DNA of 33,815 bases from Clostridiales bacterium (lineage in GTDB: Bacteria; Bacillota; Clostridia; Lutisporales; Lutisporaceae). Under the pieces are notes generated by a model. It was not told the DNA's origin. It made no database searches and saw nothing but the letters and a program-made list of their open reading frames with translations. The translations under genes and the position numbers were made by a program. The stretch lies in NCBI GenBank assembly GCA_012521375.1, contig JAAYMO010000067.1, positions 1 to 33,815 of the forward strand. The letters are read 5' to 3'. Below, in pieces: positions 15,486-22,563 of this stretch. Numbering within the stretch: position 1 is the stretch's first letter; each line of letters starts with the position of its first letter.

Positions 15486-16322
15486 GTGAATTATATAGAT
15501 AGAATTGATGATGCATATGATTATATAAAAAAACTATTACCTTCTAAACCCCAAATCGGAATTATATTAGGTACAGGTTTAGGTACATTGGCAGATTATA
15601 TAGAAAATAGAATAATAATAGACTACAAAGATATTCCTCAATTTCCTGTATCTACCGTTGAAGGCCATGCAGGTCGATTCATTTTTGGTGATTTAGAAGG
15701 CAAAAAGGTTTTGGCTATGCAGGGTCGTTTTCATTATTATGAAGGTTATTCCATGAAAGAAGTGACTTTACCTGTAAGAGTCATGAAAAAAATAGGCATT
15801 GATATCCTTATTATAACCAATGCTTGTGGTGGATTAAATGATGCCTTTTCTCCTGGAGAATTGATGCTGATAAAAGACCATATAAACTTAATGGGAGACA
15901 ACCCATTGATTGGTCCGAATCTATCAGAATTTGGACCTAGATTTCCTGACATGTCTCAAGTCTATAATCCTGAGCTTATTGAGATATGTAAAACTGTGGC
16001 TTCAAGACTAAATATTACTATTCGTGAAGGGGTATATGCTGCAATAAGCGGTCCTTATTACCAATCAAAAGCTGAGTTAAGAATGCTTATCAAGATAGGT
16101 GCCGATGCTGTAGGAATGTCTACAATTCCTGAAGCTATTGTAGCTAGACACTGCAATATAAAAGTTTTAGGACTATCTTGTATAACCGATATGGCTTTAC
16201 CGGACACCTTGGTTTCTTTAACTCATGAAGAAGTCCTTAGAGTAGCCGAATTAACTAAACCTAGATTTATCAATCTTTTAAAGCAGTTTATAAAAGAGGT
16301 GGGGTTTAATGAGGGCTTATGA
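15486..16322 (+). CDS. Purine nucleoside phosphorylase 2 (divergent paralogue)
   Basis: Tandem paralogue of the preceding gene (278 residues) with the same fold and phosphate-binding motifs: LGTGLGTLADY, VEGHAGRFIFG, MQGRFHYYEGY, ITNACGGLNDAFSPGELMLI and GADAVGMSTIPEAIVARH. The base-binding residues differ: GPYYQSKAE has Gln193 in place of Glu, and SCITDMAL has Asp235 in place of Asn. Asp at this position is found in methylthioadenosine phosphorylase, and in PNP variants it favours 6-aminopurines, so adenosine-type or methylthioadenosine-type substrates are plausible. This is inference. GTG start with strong SD TAAGGAGG; the 3' end overlaps pdp by 14 bases. Confidence 0.88.
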   Translation: MNYIDRIDDAYDYIKKLLPSKPQIGIILGTGLGTLADYIENRIIIDYKDIPQFPVSTVEGHAGRFIFGDLEGKKVLAMQGRFHYYEGYSMKEVTLPVRVMKKIGIDILIITNACGGLNDAFSPGELMLIKDHINLMGDNPLIGPNLSEFGPRFPDMSQVYNPELIEICKTVASRLNITIREGVYAAISGPYYQSKAELRMLIKIGADAVGMSTIPEAIVARHCNIKVLGLSCITDMALPDTLVSLTHEEVLRVAELTKPRFINLLKQFIKEVGFNEGL

Positions 16323-17610
16323 TATAATTCTAAAAAAGAGAAACGGATATGAATTGACGAAAGAAGAAATTGATTTTTTTATTGAAGGAATAATGGATGG
16401 AAGCATTCAAGATTATCAAGCATCTGCTTTATTGATGGCAATATATTTTAATGGATTAACCAATAAAGAAACATCACTGTTAACTATGGCTTTAGTAAAC
16501 TCAGGGGAAATATTAGATCTTTCTTCTATCAATGGTATAAAAGTAGATAAGCATTCAACAGGAGGCGTAGGAGATAAGATAAGCTTGATAGTTATACCTT
16601 TGGTTGCATCTGCTGGTGTACCTGTTGCTAAGATTTCAGGTAGGGGATTAGGCCATACTGGAGGTACAGTAGATAAGCTTGAAGCAATACCGGGGTTTAG
16701 AACGGATTTAGATAAAGAAACATTTATCAACAACGTAAACAAATATAAGATGGCCATTGTCGGACAAACACATAATCTTACACCAGCAGATAAAAAGCTT
16801 TATTCACTAAGAGATGTTACTGCGACAGTTGATAGTATCCCATTAATCGCAAGTTCCATCATGAGCAAAAAAATAGCTTCAGGAGCAGATTGTATTGTAC
16901 TAGATGTAAAAGTTGGATCTGGGGCTTTTATGAAAAAAATAGATGAAGCAATTCTGCTCGCAGAAACAATGGTGAATATAGGTAAGTCATTGGGCAAAAA
17001 AACCATAGCTATAGTATCAGATATGAATCAACCTCTTGGTTATGAGATAGGAAATAGCAATGAAGTAAGAGAAGCTATAGAAGTATTAAAAGGAAAAGGT
17101 GCAGAAGATGAAATATATATTGCTTTGACTATAGCTTCTTATATGGCAATTTTAGGTGGTGCCTTTAATGATTTTGATAAAGCATTTAAATATATGGAAA
17201 AGGCAATAAAGACAGGTGAAGGACTTAAATATATGAGAAAATTGATAACTATACAAGGTGGAGATCCGAATATTATTGACAATCCAAATATTTTACCTCA
17301 GGCAAAAAATCACATAGAAATAAAATCAGATAAAGATGGATATATAAATTCTATTAATGCAGAGTGTATAGGAGTTGCCGCTATGTTACTTGGTGCGGGA
17401 AGATCTAAGAAAGACGATTTAATAGATTATGGAGCAGGCATAACATTAACGAAAAAAGTTGGAGATAAAGTAAAGAAAGGTGATACCATCAGCATTCTTC
17501 ATACCAATAAAGAAAAGTGGGATGATGTCAAAAGTATTATAAAAGATGCCTTTAATATAGATAAAATTAAAATTAAGCCGTCGAAATATATTTATAAGAT
17601 AATAGATTAA
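16309..17610 (+). CDS. pdp: Pyrimidine-nucleoside phosphorylase
   Basis: Cleaves uridine, thymidine and deoxyuridine with phosphate to give the base and pentose 1-phosphate. The 433 residues contain an N-terminal helical domain (YELTKEEIDFFIEGIMDG, QASALLMAIYFNGL), the signature KHSTGGVGDKISL, ISGRGLGHTGGTVDKLEAIPG and SRDVTATVDSIPLI-like segments (here SLRDVTATVDSIPLIASSIMSKK), and a C-terminal domain with VGDKVKKGDTI resembling a lipoyl-like hammerhead. It starts at ATG 16309 with SD GAGGTGG inside the end of the second PNP gene. No terminator follows before dacF. Confidence 0.95.
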   Translation: MRAYDIILKKRNGYELTKEEIDFFIEGIMDGSIQDYQASALLMAIYFNGLTNKETSLLTMALVNSGEILDLSSINGIKVDKHSTGGVGDKISLIVIPLVASAGVPVAKISGRGLGHTGGTVDKLEAIPGFRTDLDKETFINNVNKYKMAIVGQTHNLTPADKKLYSLRDVTATVDSIPLIASSIMSKKIASGADCIVLDVKVGSGAFMKKIDEAILLAETMVNIGKSLGKKTIAIVSDMNQPLGYEIGNSNEVREAIEVLKGKGAEDEIYIALTIASYMAILGGAFNDFDKAFKYMEKAIKTGEGLKYMRKLITIQGGDPNIIDNPNILPQAKNHIEIKSDKDGYINSINAECIGVAAMLLGAGRSKKDDLIDYGAGITLTKKVGDKVKKGDTISILHTNKEKWDDVKSIIKDAFNIDKIKIKPSKYIYKIID

Positions 17611-17633
17611 AACTATTACTGATACTGAGTTGC

Positions 17634-17662
17634 GAATAACAATCCTCCTAAAGGGAATTATA
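17634..17662 (+). promoter_or_regulatory. Forespore (sigma-G-like) promoter of dacF
   Basis: GAATA at 17634-17638 matches the sigma-G -35 GHATR. AATTATA at 17656-17662 matches the -10 CATnMTA at six of seven positions. The gap is 17 bases. In B. subtilis dacF is transcribed in the forespore by sigma-F and sigma-G. The predicted start, near 17669, falls within the loop of the SD-masking hairpin at 17641-17687. Confidence 0.45.
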
Positions 17663-17687
17663 AAAATAAAATAACTATAGGAGGATT
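17641..17687 (+). promoter_or_regulatory. SD-masking hairpin upstream of dacF
   Basis: AATCCTCCTA (17641-17650) is a perfect 10-base complement of TAGGAGGATT (17678-17687), which is the whole SD of dacF (ATG at 17693). The loop is 27 bases and there is no T tract. In mRNA continuing from pdp the SD would be buried. A transcript beginning at the sigma-G-like promoter would lack the 5' arm and leave the SD free. Confidence 0.75.
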
Positions 17688-17692
17688 CTTTA

Positions 17693-18859
17693 ATGGGAAA
17701 GATGAGGAGAAAGATATATAGTATAATATTAATTTTGGCTATTATGACCATAAACTTGCTTGTTTTAGTTAATAGTGATAATGAAATATCATTAAATTGT
17801 AAATCGGCACTGCTTATGGAAGCATCATCAGGGACAATAATATATGAAATGAATTCTCATGAAAAATTAGAACCTGCTAGCGTTACTAAAATAATGACTA
17901 TGTTACTTACTATGGAAGCATTACAATCTGGAAGGATTACATTAGAAGATAAGGTGATTATTAGTAACAAAGCAAGTAAAATGACCGGAACTTGTTTATT
18001 GTTAGAAGAAGGAGAAGTTAGAACAGTCAATGATTTATTGTTAGGAATTGCAGTTGAATCAGCAAATGATGCGAGTGTAGCTATAGCAGAGCATATTGCA
18101 GGAAGCGAAGAAGAGTTTGTAAAAATGATGAACAATAAAGCAAAAGAATTAGGAATGAGTGACACGGTTTTTATGAATTGTCATGGTCTTCATGATGAAG
18201 GACATGTTACTTCTGCTCATGATATTGGAATAATGTCAAGGGAATTGTTAAAACATGAAAAGATTTTCGATTATATATCAATATATATGACTAAAGTAAC
18301 TGTAGGAAAGAAGAATAATGTAGTAAGAGAATTGGCCAACAAAAATAAGATGGTTAGATTTTACGATGATGTGGATGGCATAAAAACAGGGTATACAGAA
18401 AAGGCAATGTATTGTATATCAGTAACTGCAAAAAGAAATAATATGAGATTAATAAGTGTTATTATGGGCGCTCCAAGTACTGGTTCAAGAAATAATGACG
18501 CAAGAAAACTATTGGATTATGGTTTTGCTAACTTTTCTACATATTCAATTGGTAAAAAAGGAGATATTATAAAAACTATAAAAGTTTCAAAAGGGAATAA
18601 GGATAAAATAAATGTTATTCTCGATAATGATATTAATGTACTAGTAAAAAAGGGAGAGGAAAAACAGATTGAACGAAAATTAATTTTGCCCGATAAATTG
18701 TCAGCCCCTATATTTAAAGGAGATAAACTTGGCGAAATAGAGGTTTTGAAAGATGGTGAAAAAATACAAAGCATATCTCTGATTGCTCAAGAAGATGTTG
18801 CAAAAGCTACTTTTCTCAATAATATATATAAAGCTATAAGATATTGGATTGATAATTAA
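17693..18859 (+). CDS. dacF: D-alanyl-D-alanine carboxypeptidase (DacF-type)
   Basis: Penicillin-binding protein of family S11 that removes the terminal D-Ala of peptidoglycan stem peptides; in B. subtilis DacF acts in the forespore to adjust cortex cross-linking. The 388 residues include an N-terminal signal/anchor (residues 5-26, hydrophobic) and the three penicillin-binding motifs: Ser63-V-T-Lys66, Ser123-A-N and Lys231-T-G. A C-terminal beta domain and an amphipathic tail follow. It lies directly after the nucleoside genes, as in B. subtilis, and the leader carries an SD-masking hairpin with a sporulation-type promoter inside. The sporulation role is inferred from position and leader. Confidence 0.9.
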   Translation: MGKMRRKIYSIILILAIMTINLLVLVNSDNEISLNCKSALLMEASSGTIIYEMNSHEKLEPASVTKIMTMLLTMEALQSGRITLEDKVIISNKASKMTGTCLLLEEGEVRTVNDLLLGIAVESANDASVAIAEHIAGSEEEFVKMMNNKAKELGMSDTVFMNCHGLHDEGHVTSAHDIGIMSRELLKHEKIFDYISIYMTKVTVGKKNNVVRELANKNKMVRFYDDVDGIKTGYTEKAMYCISVTAKRNNMRLISVIMGAPSTGSRNNDARKLLDYGFANFSTYSIGKKGDIIKTIKVSKGNKDKINVILDNDINVLVKKGEEKQIERKLILPDKLSAPIFKGDKLGEIEVLKDGEKIQSISLIAQEDVAKATFLNNIYKAIRYWIDN

Positions 18860-18871
18860 GATTTAATCTTT

Positions 18872-18903
18872 AAAAGTAATGTCTCTGGCATTACTTTTTT
18901 TAT
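18872..18903 (+). terminator. Terminator after dacF
   Basis: Perfect 10-base stem (18872-18881 with 18889-18898), seven-base loop, then a T-rich run. It closes the nucleoside/dacF cluster. Confidence 0.85.
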
Positions 18904-18914
18904 TATTTTAATTG

Positions 18915-18923
18915 TGTTATAAT
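18915..18923 (+). promoter_or_regulatory. Extended -10 promoter of the M50 protease gene
   Basis: TGTTATAAT (TGn plus perfect TATAAT) at 18915-18923, about 49 bases before the TTG start. The -35 position falls in the T run of the preceding terminator and is poor, consistent with an extended -10 promoter. It probably serves the protease-scpA-scpB group. Confidence 0.5.
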
Positions 18924-18971
18924 ACCAAATATGAATCTTTATAGTATAGTAATTTGAAAGGATGATATTGT

Positions 18972-19598
18972 TTGCCCGGAATTGATGTTTTAAGTTTACT
19001 CTATAGATTACCTGCAGTGTTTATAGGTTTTTCATTTCATGAATTTGCACATGCTTATGTAGCCAACTTACTAGGTGATGACACTGCAAAATTAAGGGGC
19101 AGAATGACATTAGATCCTATGGCTCATATTGATCCCATAGGGATTATTATGTTAATAATATTTCGATTTGGTTGGGCTAAACCTGTTCCAATAAACCCTT
19201 ATAATTTCAAGAATAGAAAAAAAGGCACTATCCTTGTTTCACTAGCAGGACCAGTTATGAATTTTTTTATTGCTTTTATAACATTGCTTATTTATATGAC
19301 AATTTATTATAGATTAGGTTTTATGAATAAGATAATTGAGAACATACTGATTAATATTTACTTTATAAATATTGGGTTAGGTATATTTAATTTAATTCCA
19401 CTCCCACCTTTAGATGGTTCAAAGATACTTGCGGGTTTCTTACCTAACAAGGTAGAATATAATTTTTTTCGTTATGAGCAATACTTTTACATATTATTGA
19501 TTTTACTTATTTTTACTAATTCCATTAATTATATATTAGGTCCTATGTTTTATTTTGTAGAAAGAACAATTTCTTATTTAGTCAGCTTTTTCTTTTAA
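18972..19598 (+). CDS. Site-2 protease family (M50) membrane metalloprotease
   Basis: Intramembrane zinc metalloprotease homologue of 208 residues with five or so hydrophobic segments. Zinc-binding HEFAH occurs in the first helix (FHEFAHAYVANLLGDD) and the third ligand motif NLIPLPPLDGSKIL in a later one. The RLRGRMTLDPMAHIDPIG-type segment (here AKLRGRMTLDPMAHID) is typical of the YwhC-like small S2P subgroup found next to scpA in many Firmicutes. There is no PDZ domain, so it is not the RseP or SpoIVFB type. The start is TTG 18972 with GAAAGG ten bases upstream. Its substrate is unknown. Confidence 0.88.
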   Translation: MPGIDVLSLLYRLPAVFIGFSFHEFAHAYVANLLGDDTAKLRGRMTLDPMAHIDPIGIIMLIIFRFGWAKPVPINPYNFKNRKKGTILVSLAGPVMNFFIAFITLLIYMTIYYRLGFMNKIIENILINIYFINIGLGIFNLIPLPPLDGSKILAGFLPNKVEYNFFRYEQYFYILLILLIFTNSINYILGPMFYFVERTISYLVSFFF

Positions 19599-19622
19599 AA
19601 CTTAATATCGGTGGTAATAGAA

Positions 19623-20339
19623 ATGTCAATAAATATTAAACTCGAAGTATTTGAAGGCCCTTTCGAATTGCTTTTTCACTTAATTGAAAAAGATAAAATA
19701 GATATATATGATATACCAATAGCTAAAATCACTGCACAATATATTAATTATATAAAAATGATGCAAAGTTTAGATATTGATTTAGCAAGTGAATTTTTAG
19801 TTATGGCTGCAACTTTACTTGAAATTAAGTCCAAAATGCTACTGCCCAAAACATCTAAGGAAGATGAAGTCCAAGAGGAAGATCCAAGGGAAGACCTTGT
19901 GAAAAAGCTACTTGAATATAAAGCTTATAAGGATATATCGGCAATACTTAAGCAAAAACTTATGGAGAATGAAAAGGCTCTATGTAAAGATTCTAGTTTA
20001 GCTGATGAAATAATCGACTCTTTTGCATTGCCTGATAGACTTTCAATTGAAATTTTAATGGACAAGTTTAAAGAACTGATGAATAAAAAGCAATCCCATA
20101 AGGACCTTGAGAATAACAGAATATATAGAGATAATATAACTGTTGAAGATAAAATGGTGGAGGTATTAAAAGCATTATCGTTAGAGAAAACAGTTTATTT
20201 TGATGATTTAATAATGGAATGCATAAATAAACTGGAGGCCATTATAACTTTTCTTGCCATACTAGAACTTATAAAGCAAAGAAGAATTTATGTAGAACAG
20301 ACTAACAATTTTGATAAAATTATTGTTAGGAGAAGATAA
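19623..20339 (+). CDS. scpA: Segregation and condensation protein A
   Basis: Kleisin subunit of the SMC-ScpA-ScpB condensin that organises and segregates chromosomes. About 238 residues: the N-terminal SMC-neck-binding part (LEVFEGPFELLFHLIEKDKIDIYDIPIAKIT), a central helical EFLVMAATLLEIKSKMLLP segment, an acidic linker and a C-terminal winged helix (FLAILELIKQRRIYVEQ). I prefer ATG 19623, eight bases after GGTGG; GTG 19611 in the same frame has no SD. It is followed five bases later by scpB. Confidence 0.94.
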   Translation: MSINIKLEVFEGPFELLFHLIEKDKIDIYDIPIAKITAQYINYIKMMQSLDIDLASEFLVMAATLLEIKSKMLLPKTSKEDEVQEEDPREDLVKKLLEYKAYKDISAILKQKLMENEKALCKDSSLADEIIDSFALPDRLSIEILMDKFKELMNKKQSHKDLENNRIYRDNITVEDKMVEVLKALSLEKTVYFDDLIMECINKLEAIITFLAILELIKQRRIYVEQTNNFDKIIVRRR

Positions 20340-20344
20340 GGTAT

Positions 20345-20860
20345 ATGGATATCAAAAAAATTAAAGCTGCTATTGAATGTATGCTATTTGTCTCAGGTGA
20401 TCCAGTTTCGCTAAAAGATCTTTCTGCTGCTTTAGCAATAGATCAAAGCACTTTGAAAAAAATAATCAATCAATTGATTGACGATTATAAAGATATTACT
20501 AGGGGTATTAAAATAGTGGAAATAAACAATAGTTATCAGTTGTGTTCAAAAACAGAACTATATGAATTTGTAGAAAAACTATTGAAACCTAAAGCTAAGA
20601 TTGGTTTGTCTCAAGCTTCTCTAGAGACTTTATCTATAATAGCATATAAACAACCTGTAACAAAGTCTGTAATCGATTCAATCAGAGGAGTTAAATCCGA
20701 TGCTTGTATTGCAAGACTATTGGAAAAGGATATGATAAAAGAAGTAGGACGTATGGATGGACCTGGAAGGCCAATTTTATATGGAACTACAAACACTTTT
20801 TTAAGATTATTTGGTCTGAAGAATATAAATGAGCTTCCACCAATTAAAGATTTGTTTTAA
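20345..20860 (+). CDS. scpB: Segregation and condensation protein B
   Basis: Winged-helix partner of ScpA in the SMC condensin. The 171 residues include two winged helices: IKAAIECMLFVSGDPVSLKDLSAAL at the N-terminus and LSQASLETLSIIAYKQPVTKSVIDSIRGV with RLLEKDMIKEVGRMDGPGRPILYGTTNTFLRLFGL at the C-terminus, the most conserved part of the family. The ATG has a modest SD (ATAAGG). The stop codon lies at the base of a terminator hairpin. Confidence 0.94.
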   Translation: MDIKKIKAAIECMLFVSGDPVSLKDLSAALAIDQSTLKKIINQLIDDYKDITRGIKIVEINNSYQLCSKTELYEFVEKLLKPKAKIGLSQASLETLSIIAYKQPVTKSVIDSIRGVKSDACIARLLEKDMIKEVGRMDGPGRPILYGTTNTFLRLFGLKNINELPPIKDLF

Positions 20861-20897
20861 GAATAATGCGTGACACGTATTATTCTTAATTTTTTTG
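20859..20897 (+). terminator. Terminator after scpB
   Basis: Thirteen-base stem with one G-U pair (20859-20871 with 20875-20887), three-base loop and a T tract to about 20896. It begins at the scpB stop codon. Confidence 0.88.
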
Positions 20898-20939
20898 GCA
20901 AAATATTTCAAGAAATATAAACCATTTGGAGGAATAATT

Positions 20940-21629
20940 TTGCTTTTTTTTATAATAATGTGTATACTCTTTATAATATCAGTTATAACAGTTGTTTTAT
21001 ACAATTCTGATATAAAACTAAAAATTCTATATAAAAAAACGTATGAATGTGATATTGTTACAATCAATTTATCAGGTTTCTATGAAATTATCAGGTATGA
21101 AATAGAACTGCCAACCAAAGAATTATTATATAAAATAAATGAATATAGTGTAAAATTAGAAAAGCGAAAAATAATAAAAAATAAAATAAAGTTAAAAAAA
21201 CCTGAGACAATAGATGAGTTTATTGATATTATTGAAAAATATAAGAAAGAATATCTGCAAAAGAAGAATGAAATTAATTATATACTAAAGAAGATGACTT
21301 TTTATGATTTGTCTTTGAATATAAAATATGGATTATTAGATGCGTATTTAACAGGAATATTATATGGTTTTATATATATGATCTTAATAAATATTGTTGC
21401 TTATATAAAAACATATTATCATTTAGATTTAAGAAGAATTTATATTAAACCGATTTTCAATGAAAATGTATTTGAAATGGAATTCAATTGCATAATTGCC
21501 ATTAAGGTAGGAGATATTATAACTGGATTGAAAATGTTTATAAATTCTTCAAGAGGAAGTGAGATAGATGGAACAATCTATAGAAGGCCTTATGAAAACA
21601 ACTATGGAAAATATAAAAGAGATGATTGA
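20940..21629 (+). CDS. DUF2953 domain protein (YtfI-like)
   Basis: A 229-residue protein of unknown function resembling B. subtilis YtfI. A single N-terminal hydrophobic segment (FFIIMCILFIISVITVVLY) is followed by a highly basic, Lys-rich middle. A second hydrophobic stretch near residues 140-160 precedes a C-terminal region with the DUF2953 pattern VFEMEFNCIIAIKVGDIITG. The open frame extends upstream to 20895, but TTG 20940 has a perfect SD, GGAGG seven bases upstream. The gene overlaps the ytfJ-like gene by 62 bases, an arrangement conserved with ytfI-ytfJ, so a sporulation or germination role is likely by association. Confidence 0.8.
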   Translation: MLFFIIMCILFIISVITVVLYNSDIKLKILYKKTYECDIVTINLSGFYEIIRYEIELPTKELLYKINEYSVKLEKRKIIKNKIKLKKPETIDEFIDIIEKYKKEYLQKKNEINYILKKMTFYDLSLNIKYGLLDAYLTGILYGFIYMILINIVAYIKTYYHLDLRRIYIKPIFNENVFEMEFNCIIAIKVGDIITGLKMFINSSRGSEIDGTIYRRPYENNYGKYKRDD

Positions 21630-21945
21630 CGTAAACACAGTGGTAGGTAATCCAGTTGAAACTTCTGATGGTACTGTTATAATACCGATTTCTAGAGTTG
21701 GATTTGCATTTGTATCTGGAGGAGGAGATGTACTAGGAAATAATGAAGAAAATTCTAAAAGTTTTGCAGGAGGAAGTGGCGCAGGTGTAACTGTAAGTCC
21801 TGTGGGGTTTCTTTCGATAAACCAAGGTCAATTAAGAATGATACCAGCTAGCTTTAATACAGCTTTAGATAGAGTTATCGATTTAATACCTAGATTTATT
21901 GATAAGATTGAGAAGAGAAATTGTAAAAATCAAAATAATATGTGA
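21568..21945 (+). CDS. ytfJ: GerW/YtfJ family sporulation protein
   Basis: Small 125-residue protein of the GerW (YtfJ) family; in B. subtilis the homologue is made in the forespore and is needed for normal germination response to L-alanine. The N-terminus IEGLMKTTMENIKEMIDVNTVVGNPVETSDGT and the glycine-rich centre VGFAFVSGGGD...SFAGGSGAGVTVSPVGFL are characteristic. It begins with an ATG inside the DUF2953 gene (62-base overlap in another frame), so the two are translated from the same message. Confidence 0.9.
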   Translation: MEQSIEGLMKTTMENIKEMIDVNTVVGNPVETSDGTVIIPISRVGFAFVSGGGDVLGNNEENSKSFAGGSGAGVTVSPVGFLSINQGQLRMIPASFNTALDRVIDLIPRFIDKIEKRNCKNQNNM

Positions 21946-21979
21946 AAATAAATATTTTTTTACTTTTATTAGTTTAACT

Positions 21980-22024
21980 AGAGGCTTCCTTTATTATTAA
22001 AATACTTTTAAAGGATGCCTCTAT
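21980..22024 (+). terminator. Terminator-like hairpin after ytfJ
   Basis: Arms 21980-21993 and 22009-22022 pair over 13 of 14 bases (one T-T mismatch) around a 15-base loop. The T tract is poor (ATTATGTT), so termination efficiency is uncertain. The 3' arm overlaps the -35 of the next promoter. Confidence 0.6.
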
Positions 22025-22035
22025 TATGTTATAAT
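22007..22035 (+). promoter_or_regulatory. Promoter of the MazG-like gene
   Basis: TTTAAA (22007-22012), 17 bases, then TATAAT (22030-22035) with TG at 22027-22028 giving an extended -10. The start codon is 54 bases downstream with SD GAGGAGG. Confidence 0.6.
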
Positions 22036-22088
22036 AGTACAAATATTAATGGTATATAATGCCATAGTTTTTCTTTGAGGAGGATTTT

Positions 22089-22487
22089 ATGGATTTAAAG
22101 AGTGCGGTAGAATTGATATGGGAGAATAGAAAATATTCAACCGACGATCCTAAAGAAGTAATGAGCCACTTGAATGAAGAAGTAGCAGAATCTCTAAAAG
22201 CTCTTTTAAAAGGAGATACAGATAGAGCTAAAAGAGAATTAGAGGATGCTTTATCTTGTTTATTCATTGCTCTAAAAATATTTGATATAGACATTGAAGA
22301 AGCAATTAAACATCAAGTTGTGCAAATGAAAAAAAGAGTTGGCAATGTAATGATACTTAAGAATGATAAAGTAGAAATCTATGTAAATGGTATTTTAAAA
22401 GGCGGATGGTCAATATGGGGGAGTGATGATATTAAAGAAGCAGAAAAAATAGCCAAAGAGTTTGGATGTAAAATAATAAAGAGTTAA
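22089..22487 (+). CDS. MazG-like nucleotide pyrophosphohydrolase with C-terminal extension
   Basis: Predicted all-alpha NTP pyrophosphohydrolase. The metal-binding pattern is complete: EEVAE (EExxE) at about residues 30-34 followed by ELEDA (ExxD) at about 51-55. The catalytic part covers about residues 1-85. The last 45 residues (KVEIYVNGILKGGW, then a short helix with DIKEAEKIAKEFGCKI) look like a small separate alpha/beta module that I do not recognise. The substrate is unknown; house-cleaning of modified NTPs is the usual role. The start is ATG with GAGGAGG seven bases upstream. Confidence 0.75.
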   Translation: MDLKSAVELIWENRKYSTDDPKEVMSHLNEEVAESLKALLKGDTDRAKRELEDALSCLFIALKIFDIDIEEAIKHQVVQMKKRVGNVMILKNDKVEIYVNGILKGGWSIWGSDDIKEAEKIAKEFGCKIIKS

Positions 22488-22490
22488 AGA

Positions 22491-22518
22491 TTGACATCTA
22501 TTGTAATAGTATTATATG
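22491..22518 (+). promoter_or_regulatory. Possible promoter of the second carboxypeptidase gene
   Basis: Perfect TTGACA at 22491-22496 just after the MazG-like stop, then TATATG at 22513-22518 after 16 bases. The -35 is strong and the -10 weak. Confidence 0.4.
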
Positions 22519-22563
22519 TATCATTCTGTCAATAATAAACTAAAAAGAAGATGGAGTGGTAAT

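Noticed and set aside
20835-20934. Long-range pairing of scpB 3' sequence with the SD of the DUF2953 gene
   Set aside because: Nine of eleven bases pair, but a strong terminator lies between the two arms and I found no convincing sporulation promoter there, so chance is the simpler explanation.
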